From Clostridiales bacterium UBA1381 (GTDB taxonomy: Bacteria; Bacillota; Clostridia; UBA1381), in the NCBI GenBank assembly GCA_002305435.1, contig DBQZ01000015.1, positions 1-21,236 on the forward strand: DNA of 21,236 nt, given 5' to 3'. The position numbers were made by a program, and so were the translations under genes. Below the pieces are notes generated by a model that worked only from the letters and a program-made list of their open reading frames with translations, was not told the DNA's origin and made no database searches. Below, piece after piece: positions 1 through 7,206 of this stretch; position 1 is the stretch's first letter; every line of letters begins with the position of its first letter.

Positions 1-1788
1 GTAATATACGTCGGCAAGGCCAAGGTGCTGAAAAACCGTGTCCGCCAGTATTTCCAGAACAGCGCAAATCATACGCCGAAGGTGCGGGCAATGGTGAGCC
101 ACATTGCGTGGTTTGAATACATCATGACCGATTCCGAGGTTGAGGCACTTGTATTGGAGTGCAATCTGATAAAAAAATACCGTCCGAAGTATAATATACT
201 CCTGAAGGATGATAAGCAGTACCCTTATATAAAGGTTACGATAAACGAGCCATATCCCCGTATCATGATGGAGCGGAAGCTGAAAAAGGACGGGGCAAAA
301 TATTTCGGACCGTATATGGGCACAAATACTATAAAAAACACTCTCGATATAGTCCAGAAGATATTTAAGCCCCCGACCTGCAACCGGAAATTCCCGCAGG
401 ATATAGGCAAAGGGCGGCCATGCCTTAATTATCATATAAAAAATTGTTTTGCCCCCTGTATGGGCGGAGTGAGCCGAGAGGAGTACAGGCGGATATTTTT
501 TGACATCTGTTCCTTTCTTGACGGCGACCATAAGGGGCTTTTAGAGACTCTTAACGAACAGATGATGGCAGCAAGCAAAGCGCTGGAGTTTGAAAAAGCC
601 GCTGCTCTGCGGGACAAAATCCAGTCGGTACTTGCAATTGAAGAGAAACAGAAGATAATAAATGCCGATAAACAGACGGATGAGGACATCCTCGCCTGTT
701 CGGTGGGTGATAACAGCAGTTTTTGCGAGGTATTTTTCGTGCGCAGCGGCAAGGTGGTTGGGCGGGAAAATTATCGTATAGACAACACCTCCGAGCTTAC
801 GAAGGAACAGGTTTTGGGAAGCTTTGTAAAGCAGTTTTATGATTCGGCGATGTATATACCGAAAACGCTGCTTTTGGAATGTGATATAGAGGACAGAGAT
901 CTTATAGCCGGCTGGCTTACCCAAAAGAGCGGAAGAAAGGTAACAATTTCTGTGCCGGTACGAGGTGAAAAGCGCCGCATGACAGAAATGGTGCAGAAAA
1001 ACGCCGACACCGCAAATGAAAACGACCGCATACGCCGCTTGAAAAATGCCGAGGAGAACCATACGCCGGAGGCTTTGGCAGCCGCATTAAAGCTTGAGAA
1101 AATACCTGATAGGATAGAATCGTACGATATATCAAACGTTTCCGGGGCTGATAATGTGGCTTCGATGGTTGTCTTTGAAAAAGGGCGGGCATCAAACAGC
1201 AAGTATAGAAGATTTAAGATAAAATCCTTTGAAGGGGCGGACGATTACCGCGCTATGCGTGAGGTTATATACCGGCGGTTCCGCCATGCGCTCGAGGAGG
1301 AGGAAAAGATAGCTGCCGGGCAGATGGAGCCTGACGAGGCGAAATTCCTGCCGTATCCCGACCTTATACTGCTTGACGGCGGAGTGGGACATTTAAATGC
1401 TGTCAGCGAGCTTTTGGAGTCGATAGAGGTTGAAGTGCCGGTGTTCGGTATGGTAAAGGACGATAAGCACCGTACAAGAGGGCTTGTCTCAAAGGACGGG
1501 GAGATAGATTTGCCCATGACGGGCAGTGTTTTCCGCTTTATAACGAGGATACAGGACGAAGTGCATCGTGTGGCGATAAGCTACCACCGCAGTTTGCACC
1601 GCAAAAATGCCGTTGTTTCGGAGCTTGATAAAATACAGGGTATCGGCAGCGTCAGACGGAAAAATCTGCTTAAAAAATTCGGTTCGGTGGCAAATATTAA
1701 AAAGGCTTCGCTCGAGGAGCTTGAAGCAGCCTGCGGCAAGAAAATCGGCGCAGATGTATATGAGTATTTTCATAAGAAGCAGGAGTAG
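1..1788 (+). CDS. uvrC: UvrC, excinuclease ABC subunit C (5' end cut off by window)
   Basis: UvrC makes the two incisions flanking a DNA lesion after UvrAB recognition in nucleotide excision repair. The reading frame is open from base 1, giving 595 visible residues; the family is usually a little over 600, so about 20-25 N-terminal residues lie outside the window. The visible part opens with the end of the GIY-YIG nuclease strand (VIYVGKAK) that makes the 3' cut. The UVR motif that binds UvrB lies near visible residues 184-220. The RNase H-like domain for the 5' cut follows, with D376 in SYDISN, D459 in LLDGG and the histidine-rich DEVHRVAISYHR. Tandem helix-hairpin-helix motifs (IQGIGSVRRKNLLKKFG) close the protein. 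The M at base 25 is internal and not the start. pgeF begins two bases after the stop, so the genes are probably co-transcribed. Confidence 0.97.
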   Translation, partial: VIYVGKAKVLKNRVRQYFQNSANHTPKVRAMVSHIAWFEYIMTDSEVEALVLECNLIKKYRPKYNILLKDDKQYPYIKVTINEPYPRIMMERKLKKDGAKYFGPYMGTNTIKNTLDIVQKIFKPPTCNRKFPQDIGKGRPCLNYHIKNCFAPCMGGVSREEYRRIFFDICSFLDGDHKGLLETLNEQMMAASKALEFEKAAALRDKIQSVLAIEEKQKIINADKQTDEDILACSVGDNSSFCEVFFVRSGKVVGRENYRIDNTSELTKEQVLGSFVKQFYDSAMYIPKTLLLECDIEDRDLIAGWLTQKSGRKVTISVPVRGEKRRMTEMVQKNADTANENDRIRRLKNAEENHTPEALAAALKLEKIPDRIESYDISNVSGADNVASMVVFEKGRASNSKYRRFKIKSFEGADDYRAMREVIYRRFRHALEEEEKIAAGQMEPDEAKFLPYPDLILLDGGVGHLNAVSELLESIEVEVPVFGMVKDDKHRTRGLVSKDGEIDLPMTGSVFRFITRIQDEVHRVAISYHRSLHRKNAVVSELDKIQGIGSVRRKNLLKKFGSVANIKKASLEELEAACGKKIGADVYEYFHKKQE

Positions 1789-1790
1789 AA

Positions 1791-2606
1791 ATGTTCAGAT
1801 TAGTAAATAAAGGAGACATCTCCTATTATATTATAGATTCCTTCGAGGAAACGGGACTTGTGCGCCACTGCTTTACAACAAGGCGTGGCGGCGTGAGCAG
1901 CGGCCCTTATGCTTCGCTTAACCTTCGTTTCCATTGTGATGATACAAAAGAGAATGTAATAGAGAACCACCGCATAATCTGCGATGCCATAGGCATAGAC
2001 TACCGCCGTCTCGTATGCTCAAAACAGGTACATGAGGATAAAATCCACATAGCAGGCGAGGACGACTGCGGAAACGGAATAATGTTTGAAAACCGCTTTG
2101 AAAGCGTAGACGGACTGATGACAAATAAACCCAACATACCGCTTTTGACAGTGTATGCCGACTGTGTGCCGTTGTTTTTGCTGGATACGAGGAAGCGTGT
2201 AATAGCAAGCGTTCATTCCGGTTGGAGAGGGACGGTCGCCCGGATTGGTTATAAGGCGGTGGAAATGATGAAGGCAAAATTTGGCAGCTGCCCCGATGAC
2301 ATCCTGGCGGCAATAGGTCCATCAATCGGCAAATGCCATTTTGAGGTTAGCGATGAGATAGCGGCCTTGTTTATACGTGAGTTCGGAGAAGAAACCGCTG
2401 AGCGGTACGGGGAAAAATACCACGTAGATCTTCAGACTGCCTGTATGGGTCAGTTTTTAAAGGCGGGTATTCCCGAAAAAAATATAACAGTAGCCGGTAT
2501 TTGCACGTACTGCAACAGCGATCTGCTGTTCAGCCACAGGAAAACGAACGGTATACGGGGCAATTTGGGAGCTATCATTGAACTAAAGGACGGTACAACT
2601 GTATGA
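1791..2606 (+). CDS. pgeF: PgeF/YfiH (YlmD) family purine nucleoside phosphorylase / multicopper-like oxidase
   Basis: This is a 271-residue member of the YfiH/YlmD/LACC1 (DUF152) family. Members have been described as laccase-like polyphenol oxidases, as purine nucleoside phosphorylase/adenosine deaminase enzymes, and in E. coli as a peptidoglycan editing factor. The expected metal-site residues are present: H81 in SKQVHED, C125 in VYADCVPLFLLD and H142 in VHSGWRGT. TTRRGGVS and the C-terminal CTYCNSDLLFSHR segment are also typical. Length is normal and there is no signal peptide, so it is cytoplasmic. The start is the ATG just after the uvrC stop, with GGAG of the ribosome site overlapping the end of uvrC. 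The stop overlaps the next start as ATGA, indicating translational coupling. The family is certain; which activity matters in this organism is not. Confidence 0.93.
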   Translation: MFRLVNKGDISYYIIDSFEETGLVRHCFTTRRGGVSSGPYASLNLRFHCDDTKENVIENHRIICDAIGIDYRRLVCSKQVHEDKIHIAGEDDCGNGIMFENRFESVDGLMTNKPNIPLLTVYADCVPLFLLDTRKRVIASVHSGWRGTVARIGYKAVEMMKAKFGSCPDDILAAIGPSIGKCHFEVSDEIAALFIREFGEETAERYGEKYHVDLQTACMGQFLKAGIPEKNITVAGICTYCNSDLLFSHRKTNGIRGNLGAIIELKDGTTV

Positions 2607-4165
2607 GAATAAAAATAACGGCGGCTGTTTTGGCGTTATGTATGGTGGTTTTGTCCGGATGCTCATTCAGCTTCGGCACTCAGGAGACTGAAGAACCGAC
2701 ATCGCCGCCTGTTGAGCAGGAACAGGCGCAGACAAAGAATATACTGACGGTTGCGGTTTATGAGTTTGATACTTTCCAACCCCTTGCGACCGCTTCCCAG
2801 TCGGTGCGAAACGGCATGAGGCTGGTATACGAACCGCTTTTCGAGGTGGGACTAAACGGGAAATCAGAGCCGGTTTTGGCTACAGGATATGAACTGTCCG
2901 CTGACGGTCTTACAGTCACTGTAGGGATTAAAAGCGGAGTCACCTTCCATGACGGCTCAGCGCTAACCGCAAGGGATGTTGTGTACAGCACAAATATGGC
3001 GGCGGAGAACGCTTTTTACAGCAAAAATCTTGAGGCTGTTCGCTCATGCACTGTTTCGGGCGACAGGGTGATATTCAAGCTTACAAGGCCAGTGCCGGAT
3101 TTCGGCAGCCTGCTTACGTATCCGATAGTGAAAAATAACACCCCTGCTAAGGCGGAGCGTTCATACGTCCCGATTGGGACAGGCCCGTATTATTACGGCA
3201 GTAAAAAGACGGTAGACAGCATAGCTTTTTACCGGTATGAGGGCTGGCATAAGACGCTGCCCCAGATAGAAGAGGTGGATATATACACAGTCCAAAGGCG
3301 TGAGGATGCCTTGAATATGTTCGATACAGGCCGTGCGGATGTTATAACGAGCGGCGAGGCTGATACGGAATATACGATAAAGGGCAATGTAAAGATAAGT
3401 GATTATGCGTCCAACAAACTGGTATATCTCGGCTTTAATCTCGCAAGGCCGTATTTCTGGAGCAGGGTGACAAGACAGGCTTTGGCTGAGGCAGTGAACA
3501 AAAGAGATATAGTTTCCTCTGTAATATACGGTCAGGGCTACGATGTGGATTATGCTATAAATCCCGATTCGGTATACGCCTTTGATACAGAACAAAGCAC
3601 AGCCGGTAATATGGATTACGCTATGGAGCTTCTGGAAAGCGACGGCTGGGAGCTTGGAAACAGCGGCTGGAGCAGAAATTCGCAGGAAAGAAGAGAGAGT
3701 CTTTCGTTTAAAATTCTTGTAAATTCAGAAAGTCCGCAAGATGTTTCGATAGCCGAATATATAGCAGAAGCTTACGCCACTATAGGAATAAAGGCTGAGG
3801 TGGATGCAAAAAATGCGGCTGAGTATACATCATCTTTAGAGAGCGGGAATTTTGATATATTCATAGGTGAAACGGATCTCACAGAAAATCAGGATCCGTA
3901 TAAGCTGGTATATTCGGGGCAGAATCTGTTTTCATATTCCAATCCAGAAATGGATGCGATAGTTTCTGCTATGGGGACGACGGTTGATGAGGCAACGCTT
4001 AACCGGCTGTTTATGCAGTACGGGCAGCTTGTGTATGAGGATGTGCCGTTTATACCGCTGTTTTACAGACGGGCTACCGTAATGTACAGCGGGAAGGTGA
4101 ATACAAGCACAAATCCCACATTGACCAACCCGGTTTATGGTATAGAGGGCTGGACGATAGGATAA
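2603..4165 (+). CDS. Extracytoplasmic solute-binding lipoprotein, SBP family 5 (peptide/nickel ABC type)
   Basis: The 520-residue protein starts with a lipoprotein signal peptide: basic MRIK, a hydrophobic stretch and the lipobox LSGC with the lipidated cysteine at C20. A short acidic/proline linker then tethers it outside the membrane. The rest matches the OppA/DppA/NikA fold (SBP_bac_5): RLVYEPLFEVG, VTFHDGSALTARDVVYS, a YGxG-like PIGTGPYYYG segment, and a C-terminal region ending with PVYGIEGWTIG. Such proteins capture peptides, nickel or other small solutes for an ABC importer. No permease or ATPase gene is in the window, so it must share a distant transporter or act as a sensor. It overlaps pgeF by four bases, and the RpiR regulator follows 14 bases later. 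The ligand cannot be predicted from sequence alone. Confidence 0.9.
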   Translation: MRIKITAAVLALCMVVLSGCSFSFGTQETEEPTSPPVEQEQAQTKNILTVAVYEFDTFQPLATASQSVRNGMRLVYEPLFEVGLNGKSEPVLATGYELSADGLTVTVGIKSGVTFHDGSALTARDVVYSTNMAAENAFYSKNLEAVRSCTVSGDRVIFKLTRPVPDFGSLLTYPIVKNNTPAKAERSYVPIGTGPYYYGSKKTVDSIAFYRYEGWHKTLPQIEEVDIYTVQRREDALNMFDTGRADVITSGEADTEYTIKGNVKISDYASNKLVYLGFNLARPYFWSRVTRQALAEAVNKRDIVSSVIYGQGYDVDYAINPDSVYAFDTEQSTAGNMDYAMELLESDGWELGNSGWSRNSQERRESLSFKILVNSESPQDVSIAEYIAEAYATIGIKAEVDAKNAAEYTSSLESGNFDIFIGETDLTENQDPYKLVYSGQNLFSYSNPEMDAIVSAMGTTVDEATLNRLFMQYGQLVYEDVPFIPLFYRRATVMYSGKVNTSTNPTLTNPVYGIEGWTIG

Positions 4166-4179
4166 GGAGTTGAATACGA

Positions 4180-5034
4180 TTGAGCGACAGTGATATTTTG
4201 GAGTATATACGGAATAATTTTGAGCGTTTTAGCAAACGTCAGCGGCTGATAGCGTCTTATGTGCTTGAACATTGCGACGATGCGGCATATATGACGGCTG
4301 CTGCCTTGGCTGAGAAAGTGAATGTTTCCGAATCCACTGTGGTGAGATTTGTTTCGGAGCTGGGCTTCAACGGGTATCAGAAGTTCCAGCGGCTTCTGCA
4401 GGAGGTTACAAGAAACAGCCTTACCGGCATACAGAGGATGGAGATAGCTTCACGGAGGATAAGCGAGGAAAGCGTTGTTGACGATGTTTTGAAATCGGAT
4501 ATAGACAAAATAGAGCAGGCGCTTGGGAATATAGACAGGGAGCAGTTTGAAAAAGCGGTAGAAGCGCTTATAAATGCGGATAATATCTACATCCTCGGCG
4601 CAAGAAGCGCAGGAATACTGGTGAGGTTTGCACGTCTTTATTTTAACCTTATCTTCGATAATGTCAAAGCGATAGAAACGAATGTGTCCGATGATATATT
4701 CGAGCATATTATCCGTGTTAAAGAGGGAGATGTCGTAATAGGGATGTCCTTCCCACGTTATTCCAAAAGCACGGTCAAGGCGATGGAATTTGCGCAGAAG
4801 CGCGGGGCGACGATAATCGCCCTTACCGATAGCTATGCCTCGCCGCTGATTAAACCGGCGACCTATACTCTCGTGTCCGGTAACGGCGGGACTGATTCAT
4901 TTGCCGATTCTCTCGTAGCGCCGCTGTCGGTGTTAAACGCCGTTATATGCGCCTTGGGCATGAAGAAAAAAGACGAGATAAGCAAGACTTTTGAAACGCT
5001 TGAGGATATTTGGGAGGAATACGAGGTATATTGA
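4180..5034 (+). CDS. MurR/RpiR family transcriptional regulator (HTH + SIS domain)
   Basis: The 284-residue protein has the RpiR layout. An N-terminal helix-turn-helix domain spans about residues 1-80 (AAALAEKVNVSESTVVRFVSELGFNGYQKF). A SIS sugar-phosphate-binding domain spans about residues 130-260 (YILGARSAGILVRF, then GMSFPRYSKSTVKAMEFAQKRGATIIALTD). Family members usually sense phosphorylated sugars or amino sugars and control nearby catabolic genes. The start is TTG, chosen because AAGGAG at 4164-4169 sits 10 bases upstream and the protein begins with the expected first helix. Its neighbours are a solute-binding protein before it and an FAD enzyme after it, so its target is unclear; self-regulation or control of the lipoprotein is an inference. 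The stop overlaps the next ATG by one base. Confidence 0.93.
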   Translation: MSDSDILEYIRNNFERFSKRQRLIASYVLEHCDDAAYMTAAALAEKVNVSESTVVRFVSELGFNGYQKFQRLLQEVTRNSLTGIQRMEIASRRISEESVVDDVLKSDIDKIEQALGNIDREQFEKAVEALINADNIYILGARSAGILVRFARLYFNLIFDNVKAIETNVSDDIFEHIIRVKEGDVVIGMSFPRYSKSTVKAMEFAQKRGATIIALTDSYASPLIKPATYTLVSGNGGTDSFADSLVAPLSVLNAVICALGMKKKDEISKTFETLEDIWEEYEVY

Positions 5035-6251
5035 TGGATACGGTAATAGTAATAGGCGGCGGAGCTGCGGGACTTATGGCCTGCGGTGTGCTGTCGAAGC
5101 GTCATGAGAAGGTCGTTCTCATAGAGCATAATTCGCTTTTGGCAAAAAAAGTGCGGATAACCGGAAAAGGACGCTGCAACATAACCAACGATGCCGACAT
5201 AAGCGAGTTTTTTCAAAATATACCCACCAATCCGAAATTTTTATACAGCGCATTGTATTCGTTTACGAATGAGGATACGAAACGATTCTTTGAGGATATG
5301 GGCGTTCCGGTAAAGACGGAGCGGGGAGGAAGGATATTCCCGGTTTCCGACAATGCCAACGATGCAGCAGAAGCCCTCGTTCGCTGGGCGCTGCAAAAGA
5401 ACGTCCGCCGTATAAAAGCGTCGGCAGACCGCCTTTTGATAGACGAGGGACATATATGCGGCGTGCAGCTTTCGGACGGGCGGAAGATGGAAGGGGAGTC
5501 GCTGGTGCTTGCTACCGGCGGTATGTCATATCCCCTGACAGGCTCTGACGGCTCCGGATACAGGCTTGCACGGGAGGCTGGTCATACGGTGACGCCGTTA
5601 AAACCGTCATTGATACCGATAGAAACAAAGGAAACATGGCCGCATGAGCTTGCGGGCTTGTCGCTTAGGAATATTAGCCTTCGGGTGTACGGCAGGAAAA
5701 AGGTTTACGAGGACTTCGGCGAGATGCTTTTTACCCATTTCGGGGTAAGCGGTCCGGTGGTACTCTCCGCTTCAGCGCATATGCGCAGATTTGACAAGGA
5801 GGAGTACAGTCTCGAGATAGATTTGAAGCCTGCTCTTGCGGAGGATAAGCTTGACCGCCGCATATTGCGGGATTTTGAAAAATATTCTAACAAACAGATA
5901 AAAAACTCTCTTGACGAGCTGTTGCCAAAGGCTTTGGTTCCGGTGGTTATAGAGCTTGCGAAAATACCGCCGGATAAGGCAGTAAACAGCGTTACAAAAG
6001 AGGAACGTCACCGGCTCGTGACGGTTTTAAAAGCTCTGCCGCTTACGGTCAGAGGATTTAGGCCGATAAAAGAGGCCATAATAACCGCCGGCGGTGTATC
6101 AGTTAAGGAAATTGACCCCTCAACTATGGAGTCTAAAATCGTTAGGGGACTTTATTTTGCCGGAGAAATAATAGATGTGGACGCTTATACAGGCGGATAT
6201 AATTTACAGATAGCGTTTTCAACAGGCCATTTGGCAGGAGAAAACGCCTGA
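5034..6251 (+). CDS. BaiN/RdsA (HI0933) family NAD(P)/FAD-dependent oxidoreductase
   Basis: This 405-residue flavoprotein belongs to the HI0933/YhiN/BaiN family. The FAD-binding Rossmann motif is at the N-terminus (VIGGGAAGLMACG, residues 6-18). Family signatures follow: KKVRITGKGRCNITN, RGGRIFPVSDNANDA, LATGGMSYPLTGSDGSGY, and near the C-terminus SKIVRGLYFAGEIIDVDAYTGGYNLQ. Most members have no assigned substrate; BaiN in gut clostridia has been linked to bile-acid reduction, but that name is often passed on by homology alone. I chose the ATG at 5034, one base overlapping the rpiR-like stop (TTGATGG), because GAGG at 5023-5026 is well spaced. An in-frame TTG at 5010 would add eight atypical residues. 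Substrate unknown. Confidence 0.92.
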   Translation: MDTVIVIGGGAAGLMACGVLSKRHEKVVLIEHNSLLAKKVRITGKGRCNITNDADISEFFQNIPTNPKFLYSALYSFTNEDTKRFFEDMGVPVKTERGGRIFPVSDNANDAAEALVRWALQKNVRRIKASADRLLIDEGHICGVQLSDGRKMEGESLVLATGGMSYPLTGSDGSGYRLAREAGHTVTPLKPSLIPIETKETWPHELAGLSLRNISLRVYGRKKVYEDFGEMLFTHFGVSGPVVLSASAHMRRFDKEEYSLEIDLKPALAEDKLDRRILRDFEKYSNKQIKNSLDELLPKALVPVVIELAKIPPDKAVNSVTKEERHRLVTVLKALPLTVRGFRPIKEAIITAGGVSVKEIDPSTMESKIVRGLYFAGEIIDVDAYTGGYNLQIAFSTGHLAGENA

Positions 6252-6265
6252 AGGAGTGAGACCGA

Positions 6266-6676
6266 TTGGAATACGGCAGCAAAGATGTGGCAAAGGCAGC
6301 CATTAGGATGGCGCTTAGTGAAAACAGGGAAAGTGAGGAGCGGCTCAAAAACCGCTTCGGAGAAAACGGGATACGGGCGGCCGCAGTTAATTTTGGCGGT
6401 GAATCGTCCACGGCTGTCGTGAAGGTGCTTGAGCGGGCGGTAGTTGCAGCAAGGCGGGGCGGCGTTATTGCCGAGACACATACAGAAGAAGGTGCGGTTG
6501 CCGGAGCGGCTCATGAGGCTATAACCCAAGTCATAAACAAGGCGGCAGGGCTTAACTTAGGCGGGAAAATCGGCATTGCACGATACGGCTCGCATTTATC
6601 GGTATGCGTATTCTTTGAGGTAGGATTGTTGAATTTAAATGATGTAGCTATAGGCTTAGGCCACAGGGCGCTTTAA
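6266..6676 (+). CDS. hutP: HutP-family RNA-binding protein
   Basis: The 136-residue protein resembles HutP, the hexameric, histidine- and Mg2+-dependent RNA-binding antiterminator of the Bacillus hut operon. Shared features are the ERAVVAARRGGVI segment, followed by the helix around AGAAHEAI, the GLNLGGKIGIARY strand region, and the C-terminal GLGHRAL that parallels GVGINHI in Bacillus. In my by-eye alignment, H83 and H133 correspond to the Bacillus metal ligands His77 and His138, but no clear counterpart of His73 is visible. The start is TTG, set by AAGGAG at 6251-6256 nine bases upstream. No hutH, hutU, hutI, hutG or hutM lies in the window, so the role may not be histidine use. It is followed 14 bases later by the AroH-like gene. 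Family call is good; ligand and RNA target are unknown. Confidence 0.8.
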   Translation: MEYGSKDVAKAAIRMALSENRESEERLKNRFGENGIRAAAVNFGGESSTAVVKVLERAVVAARRGGVIAETHTEEGAVAGAAHEAITQVINKAAGLNLGGKIGIARYGSHLSVCVFFEVGLLNLNDVAIGLGHRAL

Positions 6677-6690
6677 GAGGAGGATTATGG

Positions 6691-7050
6691 ATGGTACGTG
6701 CATTTAGAGGAGCGATTACCGTTGAGGAAAATACCGCTGAGGAGATAAGGCGGGAAACAAGGCGAATGGTAGGGGAGATAATAGACAGAAACGGTATAAA
6801 AACAGACGACTTGATAAGCATTGTATTTACGGTTACGCCGGATATTACAGCAGTGTTCCCGGCTTCTGCTGTGCGGGAGATGGGGATTTGCGACGTGCCG
6901 CTTCTTGATATGGCAGCCCCTGCGATAGACAATATGCTGCCCATGTGCATACGTGTTATGATATATGCCGAAACGGAGCTTAGCAGGGCGGACATAACCC
7001 ATGTATATCTTAATAAAGCGGCATCGCTGAGGCCTGATTTGAAGAAGTAA
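6691..7050 (+). CDS. aroH: AroH-class chorismate mutase homologue with altered active site
   Basis: The 119-residue protein aligns along its whole length with Bacillus subtilis AroH, a trimeric enzyme converting chorismate to prephenate for Phe/Tyr synthesis. Matching segments are FRGAITVEENT, TVTPDITAVFPASAVRE, MCIRVMIYAETE and HVYLNKAASLRPDL. Counterparts of the active-site residues Arg7, Arg63, Arg90, Tyr108 and Arg116 are present as R6, R62, R88, Y106 and R114. The catalytic Glu78 is replaced by A76 and Cys75 by D73, in the segment VPLLDMAAPAIDN at 69-81. It may therefore be a slow or repurposed mutase. The start at 6691 follows GAGGAGG at 6677-6683; an ATG four bases earlier is out of frame. 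It is the last gene of the operon, directly before the terminator. Confidence 0.85.
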   Translation: MVRAFRGAITVEENTAEEIRRETRRMVGEIIDRNGIKTDDLISIVFTVTPDITAVFPASAVREMGICDVPLLDMAAPAIDNMLPMCIRVMIYAETELSRADITHVYLNKAASLRPDLKK

Positions 7051-7131
7051 AAGCGGCTGCTGCATTTTGAACTGCCAACAAAGGCGGGGCGGAAAGCCCG
7101 GCGGAGCGGTTCATTATGCGGCGGCTTTTTT
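7050..7131 (+). terminator. Multi-part rho-independent terminator after aroH
   Basis: Arms 7050-7064 and 7117-7131 pair over 15 positions (14 counting G-U pairs, one mismatch), and the 3' arm runs directly into TTTTTT. The 52-base loop is itself structured: TGAACTGC (7068-7075) pairs with GCGGTTCA (7106-7113), and GGGC (7087-7090) pairs with GCCC (7096-7099) around GGAAA. It begins at the last base of the aroH stop codon and separates the uvrC-aroH operon from the sbcD promoter. Confidence 0.75.
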
Positions 7132-7146
7132 AGTGCGGTTTTAAGG

Positions 7147-7175
7147 TTGACAGCGGGGATTATCCGTGATATGAT
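7147..7175 (+). promoter_or_regulatory. Sigma-A promoter for sbcD-sbcC-cobO
   Basis: A perfect -35 TTGACA (7147-7152) and a -10 TATGAT (7170-7175; one mismatch to TATAAT) are separated by the ideal 17 bases. Transcription would start near 7182, leaving a leader of about 25 bases with the ribosome site AAAGGGG at 7193-7199. Confidence 0.85.
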
Positions 7176-7206
7176 TATAAACAGAAAATAAGAAAGGGGC
7201 GTTTTG

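Noticed and set aside
541..1062. Long minus-strand open frames within uvrC.
   Set aside because: They are antisense to a well-conserved protein, have no recognisable domain, and show no ribosome site; similar shadows occur in sbcC and pheT.
6645..6666. Three TAG triplets six bases apart (6645, 6651, 6657) plus CAG at 6664 near the end of hutP, resembling a HutP RNA-binding site.
   Set aside because: Known HutP sites have NAG triplets with four-base spacers; here the spacers are three, and the sequence is fully explained by the codons of the conserved GLGH ending of hutP.
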